The notes under the pieces are model-generated. The model saw nothing but the letters and a program-made list of their open reading frames with translations, was not told the origin of the DNA and did not search any database. The translations under genes were made by a program, and so were the position numbers. A DNA stretch of 64,000 nucleotides from Commensalibacter melissae (GTDB lineage: Bacteria; Pseudomonadota; Alphaproteobacteria; Acetobacterales; Acetobacteraceae): positions 1,170,501 through 1,234,500 of the forward strand of contig NZ_CP046393.1 of the NCBI RefSeq assembly GCF_009734185.1, written 5' to 3'. Below are positions 26,258 to 34,208 of the stretch, piece after piece (the stretch's first letter is position 1; each line of letters opens with the position of its first letter).

Positions 26258-28027
26258 CTATCCTTTTTTTGATTTAGAAATGGCTTGCTTTTCCTTGATT
26301 GCCATATGTTTTTGAATAACAAGCTGCTGAATTGCTGTTAACAGGTTGTTCCAACTATAATAAATTACCAATCCAACAGGTTGCGTAGCCAGTACAACCG
26401 TAAAAATAACTGGCATCAATTGAAACATTTTCTTCTGGACAGGATCAATTACGGCAGGATTCAATTTTTGCTGCAAGAACATTGTTGTCCCAAATAACAA
26501 AGGCCAGATACCGACATGCAACAAAGGTGAAATAACAGAAGGATCAAAAGGAATAAGACCAAATAAATTCAGTATATTCGTTGGATCCGGGGCTGACAAA
26601 TCATGAATCCATCCAAAAAACGGCGCATGGCGCATTTCAATTGTGACGTACAAATCCTTATACAAACACCAGAAAATCGGAATCTGAATTAACATCGGCA
26701 AACAACCACTGGCAGGATTTACCCCCTGCTCCTTGTACAATAGCATCATCTGCTGATTCATCTGTGCCTGGTCGCCTTTATAGCGTTCACGAATTTCCTT
26801 CATTTTTGGCTGCAATTCTTTCATCTTGCCCATCGAATGAAATTGTTTTGAAGCCAAAGGATAAAAAACAAGTTTTACAATCAAGGTAAATGTTAATAAA
26901 GCAAGACCGAAATTACCCCATAAACCATTTAACCAATCCAGAACGATAAAAATTGGATAGGTAAGAAATGAAAACCACCCGAAATCAACAGATTTCCAGA
27001 AATTGGGAATATGATATTCTTTTTCATAGCGATTAAGAAGGTGAAGTTCCTTAGCACCAGAAAATACATTTCCATCCGTTACGACAACCTCACCGGGTCC
27101 TACAGAAATTGGCTGTTGTGAAGTGAAACCAACCTGGTATGTCCCTTTTTGATTTTCTGAATCTCCTGAATTATTCGCATGATCTTCTGGAACAAATCCA
27201 TAATGAACTGTTACATTCTTATCCTGTTGTGGAACAATGGCATTTAACCAGTATTTATCAGTTATACCCGCCCAGCCCCCTTTACTGTTCTGACTCCAGG
27301 CAATATGATGTTCCCCTTTGGAATTTTCCCGCAGATATTTATAGGAATTTTGTTCCAGACGATCATTTATAATTCCTAATGGCCCTTCATGCATTAAATA
27401 GCCACCAACCTCTTTTGGTGCATATCCACGATTAACACGTCCGTAAAAAACAAAATGAACGGGTTGACTTGATTTATTTTTAACCTTTTGCTCAATATGA
27501 AAAAGATATTCCTTATCAAGTGAAATAATTTTCTGGAATTCAATTCCTGCACCATTATCCCAAGTCAGGGTTAAAGGGTGGCCAGGAGTTAATTTTTCTT
27601 CATCTGCCTTCCATACAGAAGTTGAATCAGGAAATTTAACAGACGTATTATCCGTATTAAACCAACCTGTTTCAATATAATTGGGTTCTTTACTATCTGC
27701 TTTGTCAAGGACTCTAACCAATGGTGAATCAGCTTTAACCGTTTCATGATAGTTTTTTAAAACCAAATCATCGAAAACAGCACCCCGAAGATTGATTGAT
27801 CCTTTTACAGCGTTTGCCTCAAAAGGAATTCTTATTTCAGGACCAGTCACTTTTGCTATTGTTTTAATTTCATGAGGAATATTGGACTGGGACTGTCCGG
27901 TTTCAGTTTGTTGAGTCACCTGTTTTTCATTTTCATGCACTGAAGACGTTTGAGGCGTAAAATATTCAAATGCAAAAAGAATTAAAACAGAAAGTAAAGT
28001 CGCCAGAAAAAAGCGCTTATTATCCAT
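26258..28027 (-). CDS. yidC: Membrane protein insertase YidC
   Basis: YidC inserts and folds inner-membrane proteins, alone or with SecYEG. The 589-residue protein has the Gram-negative layout: an N-terminal anchor (FFLATLLSVLILFAFEYF), a linker rich in Gln/Thr/Ser, a large periplasmic beta-sandwich (about 60-340), and five conserved helices including LVFYPLASKQF, the cytoplasmic hairpin KMKELQPKMKEIRERY and MLIQIPIFWCLYK. It ends with a lysine-rich tail typical of ribosome-contacting YidC. Confidence 0.97.
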   Translation of the reverse strand: MDNKRFFLATLLSVLILFAFEYFTPQTSSVHENEKQVTQQTETGQSQSNIPHEIKTIAKVTGPEIRIPFEANAVKGSINLRGAVFDDLVLKNYHETVKADSPLVRVLDKADSKEPNYIETGWFNTDNTSVKFPDSTSVWKADEEKLTPGHPLTLTWDNGAGIEFQKIISLDKEYLFHIEQKVKNKSSQPVHFVFYGRVNRGYAPKEVGGYLMHEGPLGIINDRLEQNSYKYLRENSKGEHHIAWSQNSKGGWAGITDKYWLNAIVPQQDKNVTVHYGFVPEDHANNSGDSENQKGTYQVGFTSQQPISVGPGEVVVTDGNVFSGAKELHLLNRYEKEYHIPNFWKSVDFGWFSFLTYPIFIVLDWLNGLWGNFGLALLTFTLIVKLVFYPLASKQFHSMGKMKELQPKMKEIRERYKGDQAQMNQQMMLLYKEQGVNPASGCLPMLIQIPIFWCLYKDLYVTIEMRHAPFFGWIHDLSAPDPTNILNLFGLIPFDPSVISPLLHVGIWPLLFGTTMFLQQKLNPAVIDPVQKKMFQLMPVIFTVVLATQPVGLVIYYSWNNLLTAIQQLVIQKHMAIKEKQAISKSKKG

Positions 28028-28053
28028 TCAAAGCCAGCCAATCATTCTTTGTT

Positions 28054-28287
28054 TTAAAAACTAATAACTTGTTTTTTTGGAGGAACAGGGTCATTTCCAC
28101 CCGCATTCCAAGGGTTACATCGCAAAATGCGCCATCCACCAAATAAAATGCCCTTTACAACACCATGTTGTTCTATAGCTATCTTCATATATTCACTACA
28201 ACTTGGATTAAAACGACAATTATGTCCCAAAAATGGGCTTATACACAACCGATAAAAATCAATTGAATGAATAAGCAATTTTTTCAT
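28054..28287 (-). CDS. yidD: Membrane protein insertion efficiency factor YidD
   Basis: A 77-residue protein with the YidD pattern: [33 protein letters not shown] and [18 protein letters not shown]. Four Cys are conserved. It helps YidC-dependent insertion from the inner-membrane surface. Its start is directly at the rnpA stop (no spacer), and yidC follows 26 bases later. Confidence 0.95.
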   Translation of the reverse strand: MKKLLIHSIDFYRLCISPFLGHNCRFNPSCSEYMKIAIEQHGVVKGILFGGWRILRCNPWNAGGNDPVPPKKQVISF

Positions 28288-28692
28288 TTACGCATCAAAT
28301 TTCATGCCAGCCTTCTTTAAAGCCTGGTAAAAATCGTGAACGATATGGGGATAAGGTTTTGAAAAAGTTTTGTTACGTCCTATTAGAACCAAATCAACCC
28401 CACATAGACATATTTCTTTTCCAGCTTGATAAATCACGGCTCGTAACCGGCGTTTTATACGGTTTCGTACAACCGCGTTTCCTACTTTTTTTGTTACGGT
28501 AAACCCTACCCTTCCCGGTTGATTATCATGCCTGTTCAAGAATTGTAATACCAAACTGGATGTAGGGATTTTTTGCCCTTGAGCAGCCACTTTCAAAAAG
28601 TGCACTCTTTTTTTCAAGTGTAAAAGCTTAAAATCGGATTGAATTGACTGAACCCTTTGTAACCTTATCTTTCTAAAAAGTCGTTCTGACAA
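28288..28692 (-). CDS. rnpA: Ribonuclease P protein component
   Basis: The basic protein cofactor of RNase P, which matures tRNA 5' ends. The RNA-binding signature RNRIKRRLRAVIY lies near residues 77-89 and GRVGFTVTKKVGNAV precedes it. The start is uncertain: TTG 28692 gives 134 residues, with about 25 more at the N-terminus than most family members, while TTG 28617 would start at LKKRVHFLKVA, which fits the family better. It is eight bases downstream of rpmH. Confidence 0.93.
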   Translation of the reverse strand: MSERLFRKIRLQRVQSIQSDFKLLHLKKRVHFLKVAAQGQKIPTSSLVLQFLNRHDNQPGRVGFTVTKKVGNAVVRNRIKRRLRAVIYQAGKEICLCGVDLVLIGRNKTFSKPYPHIVHDFYQALKKAGMKFDA

Positions 28693-28700
28693 AGCAGATC

Positions 28701-28835
28701 TTACGCAGAAAGACGTTTACGACCTTTAGCCCTACGACTTGAAATAACCTTACGACCGCCAACAGTAGCCATACGTGCACGAAAACCGTGGCGATGTTTA
28801 CGAACAATTTTGGAAGGTTGATAGGTACGCTTCAC
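28701..28835 (-). CDS. rpmH: 50S ribosomal protein L34
   Basis: A 44-residue highly basic protein beginning (V/M)[17 protein letters not shown] and ending [11 protein letters not shown], diagnostic of bL34. The start is GTG 28835 with AAGGAG six bases upstream. It heads the rpmH-rnpA-yidD-yidC-engB operon. Confidence 0.97.
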   Translation of the reverse strand: MKRTYQPSKIVRKHRHGFRARMATVGGRKVISSRRAKGRKRLSA

Positions 28836-28867
28836 GAAATTTCTCCTTAAAAATATTGCAAATTGTA

Positions 28868-28897
28868 TTTATTCCAGAATAAGCCATCAAAGGTCAA
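28868..28897 (-). promoter_or_regulatory. Probable promoter of the rpmH operon
   Basis: On the minus strand TTGACC and AATAAA are separated by 18 bases, 33-62 bases upstream of the rpmH start. The -35 is near consensus, the -10 is weak. Confidence 0.4.
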
Positions 28898-29025
28898 CAG
28901 AATAATAACTCTTAAAAAGCTGTTTATAATCTGATTATGGGAAATCGTCAATCAAACTCAATAGCCATAAAATGTTTTTTATGATATTTTAAGAGAATTA
29001 CTTAATATATATATAATGCTTGAAA

Positions 29026-29439
29026 ATGACATTTCATAAAAATCAATTCCATTTATGCAAAAATTTATTAAATTATGTTGTCTATTTGCTTGAAGGCGTT
29101 TTGGTTTATTTAATTTTAATGTTACTCTATAAATACAATTTAGATATAAAGCTGATTTTGCTATCTGGTTGCCTGATTTTTTGTGCAACTCTTTTTCTAA
29201 TGAATTTCTTGTTTCAATCGCAAATATATAAAGTTAAAAACAATCATTATCGACAACTTTCACTTTTAAGACATGATGTTAAGGGCTTATTATCACCAGC
29301 CTTATTACAGGCCGATCGCATCATCCTCAATAAATCTGCTGATAAAAAAATTATTCAATCAGCAGAATCAATCGCCAGTTCTATTGAAAAAACTTCTGAT
29401 TATCTAAATGCCACAAAAAAGATTGATAATTTATTCTAA
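29026..29439 (+). CDS. Membrane-anchored protein with histidine-kinase dimerisation-like helix, no ATPase domain
   Basis: A 137-residue protein with two hydrophobic helices (about 14-34 and 42-63) and a cytoplasmic tail that looks like a histidine-kinase DHp helix: LLRHDVKGLLSPALLQADRI (phosphoacceptor-like His83) followed by a second helix (IQSAESIASSIEKTSDYL). No N, G1 or G2 boxes of the catalytic ATPase follow; the protein simply ends. Similar short proteins with an RHD-(I/V)-(R/K)-G motif occur in Rhodospirillales and tend to be labelled histidine kinase. It could be a phosphotransfer partner, a decoy dimeriser or a scaffold. ATG 29026 is used; TTG 29020 is possible, and neither has a clear ribosome-binding site. 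It ends overlapping gloA by four bases. Confidence 0.65.
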   Translation: MTFHKNQFHLCKNLLNYVVYLLEGVLVYLILMLLYKYNLDIKLILLSGCLIFCATLFLMNFLFQSQIYKVKNNHYRQLSLLRHDVKGLLSPALLQADRIILNKSADKKIIQSAESIASSIEKTSDYLNATKKIDNLF

Positions 29440-29825
29440 TCATTTTGAATGAGTTCAATTTTGTAACCGTCTGGATCCTCCACAAAAGCTATGAATGTTT
29501 TTCCAAATTTAACGGGTCCTGGTTCACGAGTAATTTTGCCACCCGATTGTCTAATTTTCTCAACTAATTGGGTAACATCATCAACACCAAAAGCAAGATG
29601 ACCAAATCCTGTTCCCACATTATAAGGCGTTTCACATCCCCAATTATAGGTCAGTTCGAGTTCTGCCCCACCTTTGTCATTACCTTGATAGGCCATATAA
29701 ACCAATGTATACTTACCCTCTGGCACATCTTTACGACGCACTTCATGAAGCCCCAGCATTTTATAAAATGAAATGGACTTGTCAAGATCGAAAACCCGAA
29801 GCATTGTATGTAAAAACATTGACAT
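29436..29825 (-). CDS. gloA: Lactoylglutathione lyase (glyoxalase I)
   Basis: A 129-residue VOC-fold metalloenzyme that isomerises the methylglyoxal-glutathione adduct to lactoylglutathione. The metal ligands are visible as His6 (FLHTMLRV), the Glu in ELELTYN, His in GFGHLAFGV and Glu in GYKIELI. Its start is at the end of lpxI, so it is the last gene of the lipid A cluster here, in the place where lpxB often sits. The gene overlaps the convergent DHp-like gene by four bases. Confidence 0.95.
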   Translation of the reverse strand: MSMFLHTMLRVFDLDKSISFYKMLGLHEVRRKDVPEGKYTLVYMAYQGNDKGGAELELTYNWGCETPYNVGTGFGHLAFGVDDVTQLVEKIRQSGGKITREPGPVKFGKTFIAFVEDPDGYKIELIQND

Positions 29826-30689
29826 TCAATTTTCCTTACGCAAATATTTTTGTTCAAATGTCACAGGATTATAGCTTAACAGAAACAGGCCTTTTTGATT
29901 TGCAATTGCAACCATTTCGTCTTTGTGGATTAATAACGTTCCCTCTGCCTCGAAGGCGATACCTCTTAATCCAGAATAATGGGCATTATATACCGTTTTT
30001 GGACCAATGGTTGGCATATCGGCTTTTCGTTCCTGATTCGGTTTGACCTGTTTGATCAAAATGCCGCCCAAACCTGGTTGCTGACAGTCTTTTGCCCGTT
30101 TTAACATGGCATCAGTTCCTTCCATGGCTTCCACAGCAATAACCAATTCATTTTGAACAATACAAGCCTGTCCAATATCAAGCTCTCCCATAACTTTATT
30201 AATTTTAATTCCTTTAGCAATATCCTGTAAAGCCAATTTATCTGGAATAACATCTCCTAAAATTCCCTCATATACAGGCTGTAAAAATTCATGAGCTCCT
30301 CTAACTGTAAACCCTTCCTCATTTAGCACACGAACGAGGGAGGCAAGCAATCCATCATCTCCAGCAAAAAGGGCCTTACCTATTTTTCCTAATATTCTTA
30401 CCCCTTCCGGGTCTGGACGAAGATCAAAAAACGATGGTCGTTTCACTGGTCCAATCAAGACAAGTTCTTTACAATTATTCTGGCGTAAAGTATTTAGAAT
30501 ATGTCCTGCAGCGGCTAATCTTACATATTCATGTGGCCAAGAGCTGACAATATGAGGTTCTGCAAAATCCTTAAAAGCCACAATAAAAATAGAATATCCT
30601 TTTTTCTTTGCAGCTTCTGCAACCTTTCCTGGCAAAGGTCCTCCTCCTGCCAAGATACCTAAAACAGGCTGTTGTCGGTTTTTATCCAT
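29826..30689 (-). CDS. lpxI: UDP-2,3-diacylglucosamine diphosphatase LpxI
   Basis: LpxI hydrolyses UDP-2,3-diacylglucosamine to lipid X in organisms lacking LpxH. The 287-residue protein shows the family's N-terminal nucleotide-binding segment GILAGGGPLPGKVAEAAKKKG and the C-terminal DUF1009 catalytic domain with AVEAMEGTDAML and MPTIGPKTVYNA. It is seven bases downstream of lpxA. lpxB, its usual downstream partner, is not present. Confidence 0.94.
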   Translation of the reverse strand: MDKNRQQPVLGILAGGGPLPGKVAEAAKKKGYSIFIVAFKDFAEPHIVSSWPHEYVRLAAAGHILNTLRQNNCKELVLIGPVKRPSFFDLRPDPEGVRILGKIGKALFAGDDGLLASLVRVLNEEGFTVRGAHEFLQPVYEGILGDVIPDKLALQDIAKGIKINKVMGELDIGQACIVQNELVIAVEAMEGTDAMLKRAKDCQQPGLGGILIKQVKPNQERKADMPTIGPKTVYNAHYSGLRGIAFEAEGTLLIHKDEMVAIANQKGLFLLSYNPVTFEQKYLRKEN

Positions 30690-30696
30690 CTAATAT

Positions 30697-31572
30697 TTAA
30701 TCATCATTTTCAGAAGAGGAAATCATGCGTCCAACTTTAACCAATCCACGTCGGCTCGGATTCTGAATAAAATCCAGTATTTCCTTTACACGCTCAATAT
30801 GTCCATATTTTTCGTGCACTAATTTCAACCGTTCATCAAAAACCATTTCTTGTTCATTTTCTTTCGGGAAAAGAATTCGATAAACGCCTCTTAAAGCATG
30901 CAACTCCTGATTTTTAACCCCATTTCGTTTCAGCCAAATCCAATGCATTCCCACCAAACGGGCCCGATTACCTATTACACTACCATAGGGTATGACATCA
31001 GATTCAACTCCTGTTACACCCCCTACCAAGGCCCCTCTACCAATTCTTACGAATTGATGAATAGCTGCACATCCCATAATTCGTGCATCATCATCTATGT
31101 GAACATGCCCCCCTAGAACAACATTGTTCACAATGATCACTCTATCTCCTAAATAGCAATCATGTGCAATATGAGAGTTAACCATTATCAGACAATCGGA
31201 ACCTACGCGGGTCATCCCATTTCCGATAGCTGTTCCGCGATGAATTGTCACTTGTTCCCGAACAATAGTACGGGCACCAATAATACAGCTTGTCAACTCA
31301 CCTTTATATTTCAAATCTTGCGGGGCCAGACCAATTGTAGAGAATGGATAATAGACTGAATCTTTTCCCAAAACAGTTTTTCCCTCGACAATGACATTTG
31401 CTATAAGTTTTGCACCATCTTCAACAACAACATCATCACCAATAATACACCATGGACCAATATGTATTCCCTGTCCCAACTTAGCTTTTTCAGACACAAT
31501 TGCCGATGGATGGATATAACAATCACGAGAGGAACGATTTATTTGTATATTTTTTGTCAGAGTTTCCTCCAT
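30697..31572 (-). CDS. lpxA: UDP-N-acetylglucosamine acyltransferase LpxA
   Basis: The first enzyme of lipid A synthesis, transferring a 3-hydroxyacyl chain from ACP to UDP-GlcNAc. The 291-residue protein is a left-handed beta-helix of hexapeptide repeats (to about residue 205) with the catalytic His in VNSHIAHDCYLG, followed by a helical C-terminal domain. An N-terminal extension of ~17 residues precedes the first repeat. An ATGGAGGA-like stretch overlaps the start region. It lies between fabZ and lpxI. Confidence 0.96.
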   Translation of the reverse strand: MEETLTKNIQINRSSRDCYIHPSAIVSEKAKLGQGIHIGPWCIIGDDVVVEDGAKLIANVIVEGKTVLGKDSVYYPFSTIGLAPQDLKYKGELTSCIIGARTIVREQVTIHRGTAIGNGMTRVGSDCLIMVNSHIAHDCYLGDRVIIVNNVVLGGHVHIDDDARIMGCAAIHQFVRIGRGALVGGVTGVESDVIPYGSVIGNRARLVGMHWIWLKRNGVKNQELHALRGVYRILFPKENEQEMVFDERLKLVHEKYGHIERVKEILDFIQNPSRRGLVKVGRMISSSENDD

Positions 31573-31657
31573 CCCCTTAAAAAACTTTAAAACAACTCAA
31601 TACTTATAATTATGATAAAATTAAGTTTATATTTTAAATATTTCCATAAATGAATTT

Positions 31658-32155
31658 TTAGCCAACAATCATGGCACTGAAAATTGCCTCAGCCACTGAA
31701 ACTCCATTAACTTTTGCTATACCGCGAAATTTCCAGACATTTGCACGGTTACGTTCTTTTTCCACATGAATATGCAATTGATCCCCTGGAACAACCGGCT
31801 TTCTGAATTTCGCGCTATCCACAGTCATAAAATATACAAGTTTACCTTCGAATTCACTTCCGAGTGTTTTTACAACCAAAACCGCTGCCGTCTGAGCCAT
31901 AGCTTCAATTATTAAAACACCAGGCATAACAGGATGTCCCGGAAAATGCCCAATAAAAAACTGATCATTTACCGTAACATTCTTAATTCCTGTTGCAGAG
32001 CTTCCCAATTTTACATCGACTACACGATCAATAAGTAAAAATGGATATCGATGCGGAATAGCCTTCATTATTCCCTCGATATCAATAACAAGTATATCGA
32101 TTTCACTATTTATTGTATCTGATTGAACTGTAGAATTTTCTAGATTTTTATTCAC
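31658..32155 (-). CDS. fabZ: 3-hydroxyacyl-ACP dehydratase FabZ
   Basis: A hot-dog-fold dehydratase of fatty acid elongation that competes with LpxA and LpxD for hydroxyacyl-ACP. The 165-residue protein has [13 protein letters not shown] and the catalytic pair in [20 protein letters not shown] (His and Glu). The first ~20 residues are acidic and unlike E. coli FabZ. The start is GTG 32155; an internal ATG at the MKAIPHRYP segment would be the minimal form. Confidence 0.95.
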   Translation of the reverse strand: MNKNLENSTVQSDTINSEIDILVIDIEGIMKAIPHRYPFLLIDRVVDVKLGSSATGIKNVTVNDQFFIGHFPGHPVMPGVLIIEAMAQTAAVLVVKTLGSEFEGKLVYFMTVDSAKFRKPVVPGDQLHIHVEKERNRANVWKFRGIAKVNGVSVAEAIFSAMIVG

Positions 32156-32211
32156 GTTTTCAAACCATTATAAGAACGAAAAAATTAATTATTATTGCAA
32201 AACAAGAATGT

Positions 32212-33279
32212 TCATTCTTTTTCTTTTGAAGATGACTTAACAAGACGCCTTAAAAAAGCAACATTTCTGAAAAACTCTCGAAAAGGCATTGCCGGACTAC
32301 CAATTACATCGGATTTAGCATCAATATCCGACATTACACCACATTGTGCACCTATTCGGGCATGTTCCCCAATATGGATATGTCCAATCAAACCTGCCTG
32401 TGCAGCAATTGTAACGAAATCCTCCAATCGGGTCGAGCCGGATATTCCAGCCTGGGCTACCACAATGCAGCATTTTCCCATTTGGACATTATGTCCGATT
32501 TGAACTAGATTATCTATTCTCGATCCTTCACCAATAACCGTATCTCTTACCGATCCCCGATCAATTGTTGAGTTAGAACCAATTTCAACATCATCTTTCA
32601 GGATAACTTTACCTATTTGAGGCACACTTAAAAAACCATGTTCACTAATGGCAAAACCAAATCCATCCTGTCCTATCCTAACTCCTGGATATAATGTAAT
32701 TCTATTCCCCAATATTGCACAGCTCAAAGAAACATGACTTCCAATTCGACAGTTTTCACCAATTTCTACACCCTGTTCAATGACAGTATGTGACCCAATA
32801 ATTGAACCCTTTCCAATTTTCACGTTTGCCTTTATCACTACAAATTCCTGGATTTCAACTTCATCATCAATCTGGGCAGTTGAGTCAATACAGGCAGAAG
32901 AATGAATACCGGCTTGAACCGAACTTTTAGGATAAAACAAAGATGCTATTCTCGCCCATTCCAAATACGGGTTTTTTGTTACCAATGCATGAGAATGATG
33001 GGGTATTTTATCTGCAAAAGCAGGTGAAACAATTATTAATCCGGCTTTTGTTTGAGATAGCAAGTCAATATATCGTTTATTATCAAGAAAACTAACCTCA
33101 TTTTGCGTGGCTGATTGCAAAGGTGCAATTCCCATTAAATCAAAAGATTTATCTCGACCATTGTATGCTGGAACAAATTTGGCTTCAGAAGTCCCAATAA
33201 TCTGTTCCAAGGCAATAGGCGCAGACTTTTTAAAAAAACGAGAATCACCAGGACAATTATTAATCGTATTCAGATTCAC
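32212..33279 (-). CDS. lpxD: UDP-3-O-(3-hydroxyacyl)glucosamine N-acyltransferase LpxD
   Basis: LpxD adds the second acyl chain in lipid A synthesis. The 355-residue trimeric enzyme has the N-terminal uridine-binding domain (SFLDNKRYIDLLSQTKAGLIIV), hexapeptide repeats (about 105-305, with catalytic His in VQIGHNVQMGKCC) and a short helical, basic C-terminus. The start is GTG 33279. It follows ompH by 26 bases. Confidence 0.96.
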   Translation of the reverse strand: MNLNTINNCPGDSRFFKKSAPIALEQIIGTSEAKFVPAYNGRDKSFDLMGIAPLQSATQNEVSFLDNKRYIDLLSQTKAGLIIVSPAFADKIPHHSHALVTKNPYLEWARIASLFYPKSSVQAGIHSSACIDSTAQIDDEVEIQEFVVIKANVKIGKGSIIGSHTVIEQGVEIGENCRIGSHVSLSCAILGNRITLYPGVRIGQDGFGFAISEHGFLSVPQIGKVILKDDVEIGSNSTIDRGSVRDTVIGEGSRIDNLVQIGHNVQMGKCCIVVAQAGISGSTRLEDFVTIAAQAGLIGHIHIGEHARIGAQCGVMSDIDAKSDVIGSPAMPFREFFRNVAFLRRLVKSSSKEKE

Positions 33280-33305
33280 TTTATAATAACACCTGATTTT
33301 ATTAA

Positions 33306-34199
33306 TTATTTAGTTGTTTTCTTTGGTTCAACCGCTTTGGTCTGAGGTTTTTGAAGTTCAGGATTCGCTGTTGTTGGCATTGTTCCACTTTTTGCCAATT
33401 CTTCAGGATCGACATTTGCCGCAGGTACAAAAACAGATGGTAGATTTTTATTAAGCTCTTTTAAAACATCATTTGTAATATCGAGCTCATTAACGCTTAA
33501 TGCGACTTGTTCACGATGTAGTACCAAATTCATATTATGACTGGAAGCCACATTCTGAATAATCTGAATCAATTCACGTTCAATCTGTCCAAAAGAAACT
33601 TGTGCCGCCTCTTGAATAATTCTGCTTCGATTGCGAAAATCCTTTTGTGCCTTTAAAACACGTGCCTGTAACTGACGTGCACGCGATTGAATTTGTTCAG
33701 AAGTCATTGTTCTAGCTTTTGCCTGAATTTGCTGCTGTTCCGAACGCCAAACTTTTTGTTCTTTTTGAACATCCTGTTGCAGATTGTCCCTACGAGCTTC
33801 CAATAATTTTGAGGCTTCAAGATAAGCGGTTGATTGACGCATAACATCCGGAACACTGATTACCCCAATTACAGCCTGTGGTGGTGGATTGGATTTTGCA
33901 ATAGGGGCTGGTGTCGGAATTGGTGGTAATGGCAAAACAGGCTGATTTTGATTCTGCATATCGGTTTCATCGGAATCATCCGTGTCAGGAACAGAAGCAA
34001 CCGGTACAGCTTTACTAACATTAGCAGTGGAATGCTTTACTGTTTTTGGCGTATTGATAACAGGTTTTGTCTGACTCCCTTTAGGAATGAACCATCCATT
34101 ATTCTCGTCTGCGGCATGAACAGAATTATTAAATCCAGAAAATGAAGGAATAATCATTAACCCTGTCACTGCCAAAAAAAGCTTTAAATTTTTTGCCAT
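33306..34199 (-). CDS. OmpH/Skp-family periplasmic chaperone with proline-rich extension
   Basis: A 297-residue exported protein (signal peptide ending near NSVHA) placed directly behind bamA. Residues ~115-255 form the Skp/OmpH domain: the strand IGVISVPDVMRQS, a long coiled coil rich in Gln/Arg (LEARRDNLQQDVQKEQ, RARQLQARVLKAQKD) and the return strand. Skp carries unfolded outer-membrane proteins to BamA. Two low-complexity regions lie outside it: a Pro-rich linker at ~85-110 and a C-terminal tail of ~35 residues with Lys, Pro, Thr. E. coli Skp is only 161 residues. Confidence 0.88.
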   Translation of the reverse strand: MAKNLKLFLAVTGLMIIPSFSGFNNSVHAADENNGWFIPKGSQTKPVINTPKTVKHSTANVSKAVPVASVPDTDDSDETDMQNQNQPVLPLPPIPTPAPIAKSNPPPQAVIGVISVPDVMRQSTAYLEASKLLEARRDNLQQDVQKEQKVWRSEQQQIQAKARTMTSEQIQSRARQLQARVLKAQKDFRNRSRIIQEAAQVSFGQIERELIQIIQNVASSHNMNLVLHREQVALSVNELDITNDVLKELNKNLPSVFVPAANVDPEELAKSGTMPTTANPELQKPQTKAVEPKKTTK

Positions 34200-34208
34200 T
34201 ATAAATCC

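Noticed and set aside
28836-29025. Possible chromosome origin beside rpmH
   Set aside because: dnaA is not adjacent, I see no cluster of DnaA boxes, and the Alphaproteobacteria do not usually place oriC at rpmH.
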